From Cercis canadensis (lineage: Eukaryota > Streptophyta > Magnoliopsida > Fabales > Fabaceae), in assembly GCA_003255065.1 (NCBI GenBank), contig QAOA01003220.1:191525-255524 (forward strand): a stretch of 64,000 nt of DNA. The letters run 5' to 3'. How positions within the stretch are numbered: the first letter of the stretch is position 1; each line of letters begins with the position of its first letter. Made by a program: the position numbers and the translations under genes. This document shows positions 45,957 through 57,772 of this stretch, one piece after another. The notes beneath the pieces are model-generated. The model had not been told where the DNA came from and did not search any database. It worked only from the letters and a program-made list of their open reading frames with translations.

Positions 45957-47716
45957 GCCATTATTTATTGAGTAACGCTAAATACATAAATTTTGATTGC
46001 ACAAAATGTTCACAAATTATGTGGGGCAAAATTTGGATTTGGAAAAAGAAAATTTAAATATATCCATCTAAAGTCATATTACGTTGTTTATGTAACTTGT
46101 GAACAACTGTCTCAGTAAAATTTGTATATTTGATTGTTTGTTCATATGGGTAATTCTTTGACCATATAATAATGATGAAAACATCTATCGGTGCATTAAT
46201 TCTCCATGGGACAAAACAGAAACTATGATTTTTTGTATAATTAAAGTGTTAATGGTAGTATCCAAGGGGGAAAAATTGTGTGGATAATATTTCAAAGAAT
46301 TGTATTTCAAAGGATTGTATTGTTTTTTTTTATTATTATTATTTTAACTATGATTCTGAGTTTGAACACAAAATTTATAAGTTCTAAAGACGATATCAGT
46401 ATCACTTAACTACAAGCGAACTAATTTTCAAAGGATTGGTATTAATTTTTTATTTTCGTATTATTGGATATTTTTCTGGTTTGAACTTTGAATACTTAGT
46501 GTGACTCTTCTATTTTAGTATTTTATGTCTTGACAACATAGTTCCTTCAAATTGAGTTTGAGTACAGAATTTTTTTTTTACTTCTCTTACTGAATTAGAA
46601 CTGTTTTTATACTGATCAGTATGTTGATATTTTATTTAATCAAATTTTGAAAAATATAATGTCAAGACAATAATTGAGAAACTGGTTCCTTCTTTCATCC
46701 ATTATGGAGTAATAATTAAAGATATGAATATGATATTCCTTTTTAATTTCATTGAATTATCAATATTAAGTTTTCAATTCCCACAAGAAACAAATAAGTT
46801 GGGAATCTTTATATCTAATCTCAACTTGTCCAAAGGAAAAACACTCTATATATTCTTAAATTTTCCCTTTGTTTTTCTTTCTATTGAAAAAGAAACAACA
46901 AAATCTCATATGACAAGGGAATGTTTGGATCATAGATACCTTTAACGGGTCCTAACCCAGGGCCAGCTACCCCACAGCACATGTCATAAGGATTGGGCCT
47001 TTTGTCCTTAGAAGCTCAATATCATATATGGACTAGGCTCAACATAAGTTTAAGTTTTTTCAACCCAACTTCATTACACAAAGACCCAAACCCCCATTTG
47101 ATAAACAAAATGAAGCTGTTATCTCCTTGGGTAAAATGAGTGAATGCAACCAAAATGACTTATAGCAGAGTGGTATTGAAGTTGTTCTTAGATTTTTTGT
47201 ATTTTATGTTCGAATTTAGAGTTGTAGCGAAAAGTATAAATTTAAAATAAAAATGAATGCATGCATTCATTGGTTCTAGCTAGTTAGGGTTATTTTGTGC
47301 AGTTTTAACATTTAAGGAAAAATTAGAAAAACATGCACATTTATGCTTATATTAAGTAAAAGACACTAAAAAAAATCAAATTCAGCATTATATTACATGT
47401 TAAGGGTATGCTGACTATGAGAGAAAATTGATGAGGTATGTAAATAAAATGTATATCTAAATGCACCATTCATTTTCATTTTTTTCCCATATTCTATCCT
47501 TATATTTTCACTTCTAGTTAGGGTGCCCCTAAGAAAATCATAAGTTTGATGGAAACTGGAAAGTACATGCATGGAGAGAGAAGGAAAAAAAAAAAAAAGT
47601 GTATTGGCATCCAAACAAGTAAAAAACTAAAAATTGAAACAAGATCATGAGCTTTTCTCAGGCTTTCTCTTGAACCAATGCCAAGCATGAGTATCCTTCT
47701 GAATAGGAAAGACACT

Positions 47717-47904
47717 CACTAGAATAGCAAGGAAGGAACAAAGAAAGGATCACTGCAGAAAAGCTATGAAAGTTACAATACTCCAAGCCAATTAGATGGA
47801 TGCAAAGGTTCACTAGAATAGCAAGGAAGGAACAAAGAAAGGATCACAGCAGAAAAGCTATGAAAGTTACAATACTCCAAGCCAGTTAGATGGATGCAAA
47901 GGTG
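47717..47904. repeat. Tandem duplication of 94 bp
   Basis: Two adjacent units start CACTAGAATAGCAAGGAAGG at 47717 and 47811 and run to GATGGATGCAAAGGT. They differ by only two or three bases, so the duplication is recent. No N separates them, unlike the assembly joins. Confidence 0.85.
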
Positions 47905-49071
47905 AAAGCTATCTGGCTGGCCCCTCTCTTGGTATTCACTCACACTCTCTTCAGTCTCCTCAATTTTTTCTCATCAGATTCTTTTTCCTATGACATCATA
48001 TAAAAGTGTGGTAAAAATCTTGTACCATAGAGTGGCAGTGTCTTTCATTTATAACTTTCAACCATTCAAGTGATCTCAGAAAAACATTTAATAGTTGAAC
48101 GCTAAATATTTTGTAGCAAAAATTCTGAGGTTTAAATCTTATTAAGAACAGATCCGTGAGATTTTAGAAAGGTAATTAGCTACCCGTATTATTAGCAACA
48201 AATAAAGTTAAAGTTTAAACATTTTGCTCACGTTTTAAGCAAATTAACTTAAATAATACAAGTTTGTAAACTATTTACATAAAATGATACTTTCTAAAAT
48301 ATTTACTAAAATTGGATTATTTTAATTATTTTAATATTTTGCAAACGGGAGATTGAACACGTTAAAAGAAGAATAACTTGTTTCTCTAAAATATTAAAAT
48401 AATCAAAATTATCTTATTTTAATAAATAATTTGAAAAGTATTACTTTTACATAAATAATTTATAAATATGTATTATTTAGGTCAATTTACTCACGCTTTA
48501 TTTCATTTTACTATAATAGAATGGTTGTTAAATGCGTTAAGTATGCAGCATATGTGTATACTTGTCTTTCTGTTGCTTTCACACATCTTTGCTTTGTAGG
48601 AGTGATTTGGTGCCTGTGTTCCCATTAGCATACATGATTAATTATAGATAATGATTAGCACATGGCTAAATACAAAATTATATTATATTATGGAAGTGAT
48701 AAGGTTTAAGTCTAAAGCTACTTTTTAGTTTAGGAAGTTGCCGTTTAGTCTCTCATTGTTGTAACGATCCACCTCATCTCTTACATAAAATTATAAATAT
48801 TTTAAAATATTAAATATGATTTAGTAACGAGAGATTTAAATAATTTATCAAAAATTTGAGTTTAAACCTCCGTGTTATCATGTAATCAAATAAATAAATA
48901 AATAAAATTATAAACATTTCTTTTTTCCTTTTTAGGTTTTGGTTTTGTTAGCTTTTGTTTGTACGTGTTGTCAAATTCAACCTTCAAGTTTAAAGGTAGA
49001 CCTAACTCTTTGGCGTTTTGAGATACTTTATTGTTTTTGCCTAGTTTTAATTATTGGGAGCCTACCGCTAT

Positions 49072-49187
49072 CGTTAACACATAATAAATAATGAGGATAA
49101 GATTAAGGAAAAATTATGATTCATTATNCGTTAACACATAATAAATAATATTGAGGATAAGATTAAGGAAAAATTATGATTCATTAT
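49072..49187. repeat. Direct duplication of about 56 bp around a single N (assembly join)
   Basis: 49072-49127 and 49129-49187 are the same sequence with a 3-bp ATT indel, separated by N at 49128. It is probably an unmerged contig overlap. Confidence 0.75.
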
Positions 49188-50364
49188 CTTTAATATCATG
49201 TAATTAACTAATTTAATAAAAAATCTGAAAGGTGTTAGGAGATGACTTTTATGAAACTTTGATTTATATTTTTAATTAGATGGGTGGGCTAATGAATCTG
49301 CAAAAAATGGCTATGGTAATTTGTATACATGCATCCAATTCAAAAATAATAGATAAAGAAAAAGAAAGAGACATAATCTCTATTGAAATTGGAATTAAAC
49401 TGGTTTGTTAGGGATGATTAGTCTCATGCAATGTTTAAAAGTGTTTTGATTAAGGTAAAGACAGTGTAATTAATAGAAGTGCATTACATAACTAGTTACA
49501 TAAACACGTTACCACAAGACAAATTCTACTGATTTATCTAACTTTGAAGCAAAACTCAAATATGAAAGAGACTGATTTTCAAAACTCGACTCTTTCAGGA
49601 AATTTCTTGGAATGTGATTACCTAAAAGACAGTGCAAGAGAAGGTTGTGTCTTACATGGAAAGAATAATTTTCTTAATGATATGCTCAAATATGGTCATG
49701 TCTTTGTCTTTAAATCCTGAAAAGGCCTAAAAGATTTAAAGAAAAACCAGTACTAAATTGGATCATTGTCTTGCACAAGTCACATGTAGTGGTACCTTTT
49801 GTTGGAAATGACAAATTCAATGGCCCCAAGACAGCATTAACCCTAAATGTTACCAAATTTTCCAATTAGATAGGAGTCAATTCAAGTGGGGCTTTCTGAC
49901 ATATAGTTTCCCCATCTGATCATTATCATGTGAACAACTCTGCTGTAAATAGTAATATCTTGACCCTCTTCAATGTGTAATTTCTACATTTAATATCAAC
50001 AACTCTCCAATAAGGAAAGATAACAACATTAACCTGACAATATATTTATGCATTACTCATCTTTATATTATTTTATATTTAGGTCCGTTTAGGTAAAGGC
50101 CTTAAAATAAACTATAACTTATTCGTATAAGTCTATTCAAACACTTAATTTAGCTACATATATATAAACATATATAATAGTATAAAAACTCTAATAAATT
50201 ATAAGATATGTTATCTAAACGAGATTTTATTATACATAATAGTATTTAAATTTAACTCAACGAATTTAGAGTAAATTACACTAACTTTTTCTGTATTAAG
50301 TAAATCACTTTATTGTTTTAGAAATTATACAAACCTTTCTTGATTTACCATTTTGCATGATAAA

Positions 50365-50391
50365 CCCCCCCCCCCCCCCCCCCCCCCCCCN
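50365..50391. other. Poly-C run ending in N
   Basis: An uninterrupted run of about 26 C ends at a single N. It is probably a sequencing or assembly artefact at a homopolymer. Confidence 0.7.
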
Positions 50392-51372
50392 CAATTTATT
50401 ATTTTATAAGTTATAAATATATTCCTTTTATTTAATTTTTGTTTTTGGTATGATCCCTTTATTTTATTTTAACATAACATAAACTTTTCGTTGAAATTGT
50501 ATACTTAAATGGAGGTTTTAATTTGTACAAAAACTTTCGCATAATTTGCTATGAACATTAACTATATCATTAAATTGTATACACTATTTTACATTGTGTG
50601 TAAGAACCATTTTTCATAGAAAAAGGAGATAAATATAAAACAGTGAAAGTTATTGTGGAGGATATCATAGTAAATTAAAAGAGGATTCCTTTTTTGTTCT
50701 AGTTGGAGTTCGGATAAGAGATGGGTCAAAGGAATAAGGAAAAGATTTCATAGTTATCATTGAGGAGAATAGAGGCTTCTTGCTTTTTCCCTTTCTTTTT
50801 CAAGCAAAAGGAATCAAAAGCCAAAACCTAATATGCACAAGCACATAATTAGGTGCCTATGAAATAATGCTTCTGCTAACAATACGCTCAGTCATTGATC
50901 AAACACATACAGAAAGAGGTTCTCATATTTATATCAAATACATTGAAAACATGTCCCAATGGGATAAGGTGCAGTATCTAGCTTGTACTTAGTGATGGAG
51001 TTAGAAGCACTCCTCCATGTTTACCAGCCCTTATCTCGGCCAAAGGGAGGATATACACCACAAATGTCTCTACCTTGCTGCTTACAAGATCAAGCACAGG
51101 ACCACTTACTACTCTCTCATGGTGATAAACTCAAATTACACATGTTTCTCAAAAACCCATAAATATACCAATCTATGTCAGACAACTAAAGATGGGGTTA
51201 ATTTGCACCATGCAGGAACTTGTCCCCAGTTAGAAAATCCACAAACAAAATACCAAAACTGTATTGTAATGTAATACAGAACGCAAATTCAATTGTTATT
51301 TGTATACTAGTTAGCCTCATATAAAATATTAATGCAATTAGTAAAATATGAGCTTAATAAAAAAAAAAGTTT

Positions 51373-51560
51373 ACCAACAAGGTGTTGGTTTAGTGAAAGA
51401 AAGTTAAGTCCCAAAAGCGTTTTAGGCCAAAGGTCCTGAGTTCGAGCCCTGGAGTCATCATTGTTGAGAGAGATTTACTAGTTACTGTTTTTGCCCAAAA
51501 CATTGATTAGTTTCATACTCAAAGGGTATGGAGATATCCTAACTGTAAACCAAAAAAAAA
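51373..51560 (+). repeat. tRNA-derived SINE-like element
   Basis: About 188 bp. It starts ACCAACAAGGTGTTGGTTTAGTG (A-box-like TTGGTTTAGTG), has a clear B-box-like GAGTTCGAGCCC at about 51440 and ends in a run of A. This is the layout of a tRNA-derived SINE. I cannot name the family. Confidence 0.45.
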
Positions 51561-52261
51561 TTAAGTGGGTTTAACTAAATTATAATGTCAACTGTACTAA
51601 AATAAATTAATGTAATATCAACTGTACTAAAATAAAATAATGTAAGGTTAACTAATTTTTTAGTACCATAACTCATTAATCATTATGTGATTACATTCTA
51701 TTGTTTTTTACCATACTTGCTCAATTTGCTTAGAATGGGAAAGCAGAAATTGTTGAAATTGTTTAGACACAATGATACTTGTGGGACCTAGGAATCAACC
51801 TTATATGAGTGTAAATTATTGGAATTAACGGTAACATCATGTATCCCATTTGTTTTTCACTTCAATTTCCTAAGTTAATTTTTAAAGTGGTAGGATTCTT
51901 CATATTTTTGAGAGGTGACAAAAAATGAGATGCTCAAACTTTGTCTAGACTTGTTGAATTCTCTAGACCCTCCTTCCCCCACGTCTCTCTTCCTTTCCCT
52001 GACTTCGATGCTTATAACAGAGATAGGGAGCAACAAAGGTTCCATAATGTGTTTATACAAATAGCTCTGCTTGAGAAGAGCAGCACATGCACTATCTTTA
52101 GGCAGCACAGAAAGCAAAGCTTCTCTTTCTTTTCCATCATTGCAATTACCATCTTGAAGCTCTTTTGTCTCAATGTCCTTCTCATACCATCCTTGAACTA
52201 CTCAATTACCAAACGAAGACACTGAAAAACACAGACACACACACTGAGAAAGCAGAGGAAA

Positions 52262-53614
52262 ATGGAGTTTAATCTTGAAGACCCATTAACCAGCTTCAAA
52301 GAACAGCAACCTTGTACCATGTTAGAACTCTTTGCCTCAGAATCTGATCACATGCCCTCCTTAAACGGCTTAACCAGCTTCAATAATGCAGATTTTCGTT
52401 GTGAAGCCATTTCTCTTATACTTCAGGTGAAAGTTTGCTTTATATCCTGTGTTTTATCCTTCTTATTCATGTCAAATTTGAGTTTTTTTTTTTTTAATAA
52501 ACTTGGTGCTTTTTTCAGGTCCAATTTTCCTGCAATTTGGACCCTTTTGTAGCTTACCTTGCTATAAATTACTTGGACCGTTTCCTGTCTAAGCAAGAAA
52601 TTCCGGTAAATGAAGAACTACCCACTTTTCTTTAAGCTTTATTTTCTCCTTAGGAAAGCATTATAGGATTCCAAGATTTCCATCTTTTTCCAACATTTTC
52701 TTGGCAACCAAACAGAGCATCATTCCTCTGAGTTTGCAGCAGGGGAAGGCGTGGTGGCTACTCAGGCTCATTGTCATCTCTTGTCTCTCTCTTGCTTCGA
52801 AGATGAAGAACACACCCTTCTCACTTTCTGATTTACAGGTAAATATTCAACTTCACGTAATTACAATCATTGGTAGACATAGGAACTTTCACAATCGATT
52901 TTTATAATCAATGAAACAGAAAGAAGGTTGCATCTTTGAGGCTCAAAGTATTCAGAAAATGGAGCTTCTTATTCTTGGGGCCCTGGAATGGCGTATGAGG
53001 TCAATTACACCTTTTTCTTTCCTGCATTTCTTCATCTCTTTAACTGAACTCAAAGACCCATCACTGGAAAAACTCCTTAAAGAGCGAGCTTCAGAGATAA
53101 TCTTCAATGCTCATTATGGTAATGAAATAGGCATCTTTAATTAAAAAATGTCACTTTATTTTAACTTTCACTTTAAATTGGCTCAAAATTACACTTTTGG
53201 CTGTAGATGTAAAGTTTTTAAAGTTTAAACCTTCAATAATTGCGGCATCGGCACTCATCTCTGCATCTCATGAGCTATTCCCACTGCAATATTCAACTAC
53301 AAGAGCTTCAATTGCAGCTTGTGAGTATGTTGATGAGGTAAGTGATATTCAATACCATGTTTTCAAGCAAAAATGATTCTTTCTTGGCATGGTGATGAAG
53401 ATGGTGGTGGTTTTTATATTAGGAGACATTCTCCAAGTGCTTCACTTTGATGCAAGAGATGGTGAGGACAGAAGCAAATGACTCAACTTTAGATACAAGT
53501 TTTCAAAGCACAGAAACTCCAGTGAGTGTGTTGGAGAGGAACATCAAGAGAAGGAGAATTGATGGTCTCTGTTGCATAAACAACTTCCAGTTTTCTCAAT
53601 TCAATGAGGGCTGA
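52262..53614 (+). CDS. CYCD6: D-type cyclin, CYCD6-like, 290 aa
   Basis: Six exons: 52262-52426, 52519-52605, 52740-52838, 52920-53118, 53207-53337 and 53423-53614. All are GT-AG with continuous frame; exon 3 could also start three bases later. The N-terminal cyclin box spans about residues 45-165 (YLAINYLDRFLS, WWLLRLIVISCLSLASKM, ILGALEWRMRSITPFSFLHFF) and the C-terminal box about 166-240 (FKPSIIAASALISASHELF). It opens MEFNLEDPL, like Arabidopsis CYCD6;1. The N-terminus has no LxCxE retinoblastoma-binding motif, a known feature of CYCD6. The partner would be a CDKA or CDKB-type kinase. In Arabidopsis CYCD6;1 is a SHR/SCR target in formative root divisions; the same role here is inference. 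Confidence 0.9.
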
Positions 53615-55383
53615 GGAAAAAACCTTATCTAGTTCATGTGTTTCATGTGTCTCTTGATTTGATGCAGTCCAAAACCAGAGCCTGAAAAGAGGGCCCAAAG
53701 GCTTTGATTTAGACTCTGGAGTTAAGAGTTCCAAGGTTCTTATGAGTGTCATTAGCAAGAAATACTTTACCAGAGTCTCTTGGAAAAAAGAAAATCAGAA
53801 ATTATTAAAAAAAAAAAAAAAGATTTGGAGAGCATTTTAATGGAATGTAACACAGCATCAATGTAATGGGATAGAGGACAGAACACTGAAACATGGCTTG
53901 TAACATTGGAGAAAATTTATTGAGAATGTCAACATAAATTCCCACAGTTTATTCTGTAAGTAGTTAAGCAGAGATTATTGCCATTAATGGAAAGTTAGAA
54001 ACTGTTCTTTTAAGGTTGTTCTCCCTGTTTTTATATATTCCAAGAATAAACACCCAAACCATTTTGTTCTCAATAATTTTTTTTTTATATGACAATACGA
54101 AAGTTTGAATTTTTAATCTCTTATAAATTACTTAGACCCGTCACCATTAAATCAAACTATATGTTTGTTCTCAATATATACATACACAATAAAACTTGAA
54201 AGTATGTAGTTAATTAAGTGCCTTTATTTTTGTTACATGACGGTACAAAAATTTAAATTCTTAACCTCTTATAAATTACCGAAATTTCTTATTACTAAAC
54301 CACACTTAGAAAAAAATTACATTGCACGTCACATCAACTTTCAACAATTTAGACTTTTAAATATGAATGAAAATGATCAAAAAAATTATTGCAAATGGAA
54401 TCCACAACCATCTTTACCCATTAATTTTTTCTCTCCCTCCTTCTGTAATTTGGGAAATATTATTATTTTTAACAAAATANATTCTTAACCTTTTATAAAT
54501 TACCAAAATTCTTTATTATTAGATCACACATAGAGAAAAATTGCATTGCATGTCACGTCAACTTTCAACAATTTAGACTTTCGAATATGAATGAAAATAA
54601 CCAAAAAAAATTATTGAAAATGGAATCCACAACCATCTTTACCCATTAATTTTTTCTCTCCCTCCTTCTGTAATTTGGGAAATATTATTATTTTTAACAA
54701 AATACTTTTGAGGAAACTTTCTTATATATACTACACTGCATTTTCATCATCGATGGTTTTAATTAAAAAACTACTCAAAATGTTTATATTTTTTAACAAC
54801 TATCAAGAGTCACATATTAGAATAATAAATATGACATGCCAGGAAAGTATTCTCTATGTTTCTTGTCTTGTACTTGATTCTTTGAATTTTTTTATATTGA
54901 ATGTGGTATTATTAGGTGTAAGACATAAACATTTGTATGATCTTGCCCTCTATCAAATTTTCATTCCTTTGTATACATCACCGTAAACAAAATATATTAA
55001 AGAGACATGCATGACTTGACTTTAACCTAGTAATAATATATAGATTTTATGATTTACCTCTTAAAAGTCTTCTTTTTTTTTTTATAATATTCTTCAAGCT
55101 TTTGCACTAAGTTATAATTCTAAATTCAAACACAGAACACGCAAACTCTAAAGTACTTCTGAGACATAGATACCCATGCCATCGTGGAGTTGTTTTATAG
55201 GTCTAACTCAAGCAAATTATTAACTTGTCTGAATTATGAAGGCAATTTATCTACTTTTATTTTCATCACAAAACTGTACACACTGCCGTACAAGTTAATG
55301 AGTTGATAGTTGAATATATATATCGATTTGAAAATCTAAGAAAAGATTTAGATATTAAAGAAACAATTTTAACATCAAGTAAA
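53615..55383. other. Intergenic region with duplicated assembly join
   Basis: 3' flank of the cyclin gene, including poly-A at about 53808, then degenerate repeat fragments with TATAAATTAC motifs and the single-N duplication at 54254-54704. A poly-T-led degenerate repeat lies at 55070-55165. No gene is seen. Confidence 0.5.
54254..54704. repeat. Direct duplication of about 225 bp around a single N (assembly join)
   Basis: 54254-54479 and 54481-54704 are about 95% identical by eye, with substitutions and small indels, and are separated by N at 54480. This is the longest of the three such cases in the window. It is probably two haplotype versions of one locus placed end to end. Confidence 0.75.
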
Positions 55384-55457
55384 GCTTTCATAGCTCAGTT
55401 GGTTAGAGCACCCGTTTAGTAAGCGGGAGGTCTTGAGTTCGACTCTCAATGAAAGCA
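55384..55457 (+). tRNA. tRNA-Thr (anticodon AGU)
   Basis: A complete cloverleaf can be drawn. Acceptor stem GCTTTCA pairs with TGAAAGC. The D arm is TAGCTCAGTTGGTTAGAGCA (A box). The anticodon stem CCCGT/GCGGG encloses loop TTAGTAA with anticodon AGT. The T arm contains GAGTTCGACTC (B box). No intron is present. TTTTT follows at 55458-55462 as a Pol III terminator. The 3' CCA is not encoded, as expected for a nuclear gene. Confidence 0.95.
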
Positions 55458-55462
55458 TTTTT
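55458..55462 (+). terminator. RNA polymerase III terminator of tRNA-Thr
   Basis: A run of five T directly after the discriminator base. Confidence 0.8.
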
Positions 55463-55510
55463 CTTATTTCTTACACTGAATTTTTACATTCTGTGGATTG
55501 CTCCTTGAAT

Positions 55511-56470
55511 TCACAGATTCACCCAAAATTCATTGCCAGGATTCTCTGCTGGAATACATGGATACATAGGCTCCTGTAGCCATACCACAGAATCTGGCAT
55601 CATTGTACATTGCTGCCCCCATAAACTATGAAATTCTCCTTTTTCTTCATATGAACCACCATTTTCCTCTATCATCACAGGGTTTCCAAAATCTTGCAGA
55701 GAGGAACCAGAAGCACTGCTTGATGAACACAAATAACTTGTTGATTGTGAGGCTGATTTAAGACAACTATCCAAATTTGAATCTCTTTGGGTACTGTTGA
55801 TTTCAGAAGAATACTTCTGGTTGGCTTCAATTGCAGTTGGGGCAACTGTTGCTGTTGGCACTGAATTCATGCGCTTTTTCAAGTGGGTGTGCCAATGGTT
55901 CTTTATTTCATTGTCTGTTCTTCCAGCCAATTTAGCTGCAATGGCTGACCATCTGAAATACAGAAAATATTGATGTTCATGTTAAAGTGACTATACTTGA
56001 ATTATATCTATTAAAATAGAGTCACTCGCACAATTGCGCGGACATTGAAAAAACCATTTTAAGAAATAAAAAATTAATTGTTCATAATGCAAACACAAAT
56101 CATGTTCAAACATTAGAGTCCTTACCTGTTCCCTAACACAGCATGTAAATTAAGAATGGTTTCGTTCTCTTCTTTGCTGAAGTTTCCTCGCTTAATATTT
56201 GGCCTTAGGTAATTCATCCAACGAAGTCTGCAGCTCTTCCCTGACCTTGCCAACCCTATATATACATCACAAACAATAAGCAATATTATCACAGAAAAGG
56301 CTTAACATATAGAGAAAAGGGTAACCAGATTACTCACCAGCAGGTTCTGGCATCTGACTCCAATTCCAAATGCCGTATCTCTTAATGTAACCTACTAATT
56401 TCTCATCTTCTTCAGGGCTCCATGGACCTTTCTTTAATTCTCTTTCCTCTCTTTTGGAGGCCATTCTCAT
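55511..56470 (-). CDS. R2R3-MYB transcription factor, 234 aa
   Basis: Three exons on the minus strand: 56470-56338 (133 nt), 56255-56126 (130 nt) and 55952-55511, the classic R2R3-MYB structure. ATG at 56470 is the first in frame; a second lies two codons later. R2 (about residues 11-63) begins [18 protein letters not shown] and contains the conserved Trp series ending [15 protein letters not shown]3 (about 64-114) begins [12 protein letters not shown], with Phe in place of the first Trp as usual, and ends [19 protein letters not shown]. The Ser-rich C-terminus ends with an acidic and aromatic part. It is a nuclear DNA-binding regulator; the subgroup is not assigned. The sequence coding for GRTDNEIK resembles the miR858 target site. 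Confidence 0.93.
55907..55927 (-). promoter_or_regulatory. Possible miR858-type target site in MYB exon 3
   Basis: The minus-strand sequence GGAAGAACAGACAATGAA falls on the R3 helix codons where miR858 pairs in other R2R3-MYB mRNAs. By eye about 15 of 21 positions agree with the consensus site, with a continuous core AGAACAGACAA. Mismatches cluster at the 5' end of the site. This is inference; no small RNA data are available. Confidence 0.35.
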
Positions 56471-56933
56471 CCCTTTCACATCTATCCTATAGCCTACAAT
56501 TTTCAAGTTAGATTCCCATAACAACTCTCTCTATCTATATACGCCTCTGAAATTTCTGAGTTTTCTGTAGTTAAAAAGAGTTTCAAAGAAAATGCAGATA
56601 TGTTAAAACTGGGTCAGCCAACTTTGGATTAAATTATTGTTATGAAATATTTTATTTTCCCTTAATATATAATGTCTTTTTTCCTCGTTTCATATTGGCA
56701 AATTGAAAGTCTGAAAACCATGTGTACATTAAATAAAAGATATAGCGCAAGTCTAACCAAAATGCGGTATCAAACAAAACACCTTACGAGGGCGCAGGAT
56801 GTAGATTAATTAATTATAAGTAATAACAATAATTTGTGAATTATATTGTTGTCTGCTTTGGGATGAGTTAGTCTATGACGTCCATTGGCTATGGTCAGCA
56901 GTGTTGGGCTGTATATGCACAATAAATTTAACA

Positions 56934-57140
56934 ACCATTTTATGGTATCACATGAATATGTCATACTACATTAACATAACAAACATATGTAATTTTTATA
57001 TTTTATTGAATATAAATATAATTTATTTTATTTTTTCAAACAAACTTAAAACAGTTGCCTACACATGTCATTCATACATTAACTATTTTCATATAATATG
57101 ACATATTACATAAATATCAAAAGTATCTAAAAAAATCTCC
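56934..57140 (-). repeat. Dispersed TIR repeat (family R1), full-length copy
   Basis: On the minus strand it reads GGAGATTTTTTTAGATAC at the start and ends GATACCATAAAATGG. It shares the AATGACATGTGTA block and AT-rich interior with 3974-4166 in the same order. Confidence 0.6.
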
Positions 57141-57157
57141 TAAATTTAAATAAAGAC

Positions 57158-57315
57158 TTGTTATAATGTGGCTCAATTGATAAATTGTGTTCATGTGAAG
57201 GTGAATCCTAAAGCAATATGAAGAATTTGAACTTGGTGGTGAGGGCATGCCAAAGCTCAAGCGGAGATTAATTTCACACAAAAAGTGTGAGAACCACGGA
57301 AAACTAAAAAAAAAA
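57158..57315 (+). repeat. SINE-like element, copy 1
   Basis: Contains ATGTGGCTCAATTGATAAATTG (A-box-like), then AGATTAATTTCACACAAAAAGTGTGAGAACCAC, and ends in poly-A. The same block order is found at 57595-57772. Confidence 0.45.
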
Positions 57316-57594
57316 CTTGTTATTTGCTTTTTTCAAAAAAAAAAATTGTTATTTACTTGTTGTGTCCATTAGTTTTATGGAAATTTCAATGGACACATAG
57401 TTTAGATTTTGTGTCAACTATATCATATTTAGCAACTTAAGTCTCTTAATTTAGGATTATTATAACTTAATTTGGAGTTTTTAATTTGTGATTATTGAAA
57501 GTTAACTTACAAAATTTAATCAAATGGAATGTGACATTTGGAAGATTTCAATAAAAGATAGAAATGAACTTATTAAATATCTACTTAATCAATC

Positions 57595-57772
57595 ACAAGG
57601 TATAACTCAGTTGACAAACTGAGTTTTATGTGGAGTTGAAACTTAAGATAATGTCAAGAGTCTAATCTCATTGAAAGTATTAGTGGCTAGGGTATGCACT
57701 CAATGAGAATTAGTCTCACACAAAAAGTGTAGGGACTATCTCGTGAAAAACAAANAAAAAAAAAAAAAAAAA
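57595..57772 (+). repeat. SINE-like element, copy 2
   Basis: Contains GTATAACTCAGTTGACAAACTG, then AGTCTCACACAAAAAGTGTAGG, and ends in a poly-A run with one N at 57755. It is related to 57158-57315 but diverged, so these are two separate insertions of one family rather than an assembly duplicate. Confidence 0.45.

Larger units (their letters stand above)
45957..52261. other. Intergenic region
   Basis: No supported gene in 6.3 kb. Contents: a 94-bp tandem duplication (47717-47904), a single-N duplicated join (49072-49187), a poly-C run ending in N (50365-50391) and a SINE-like element (51373-51560). The last few hundred bases hold the promoter and leader of the CYCD6-like gene. Confidence 0.5.
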
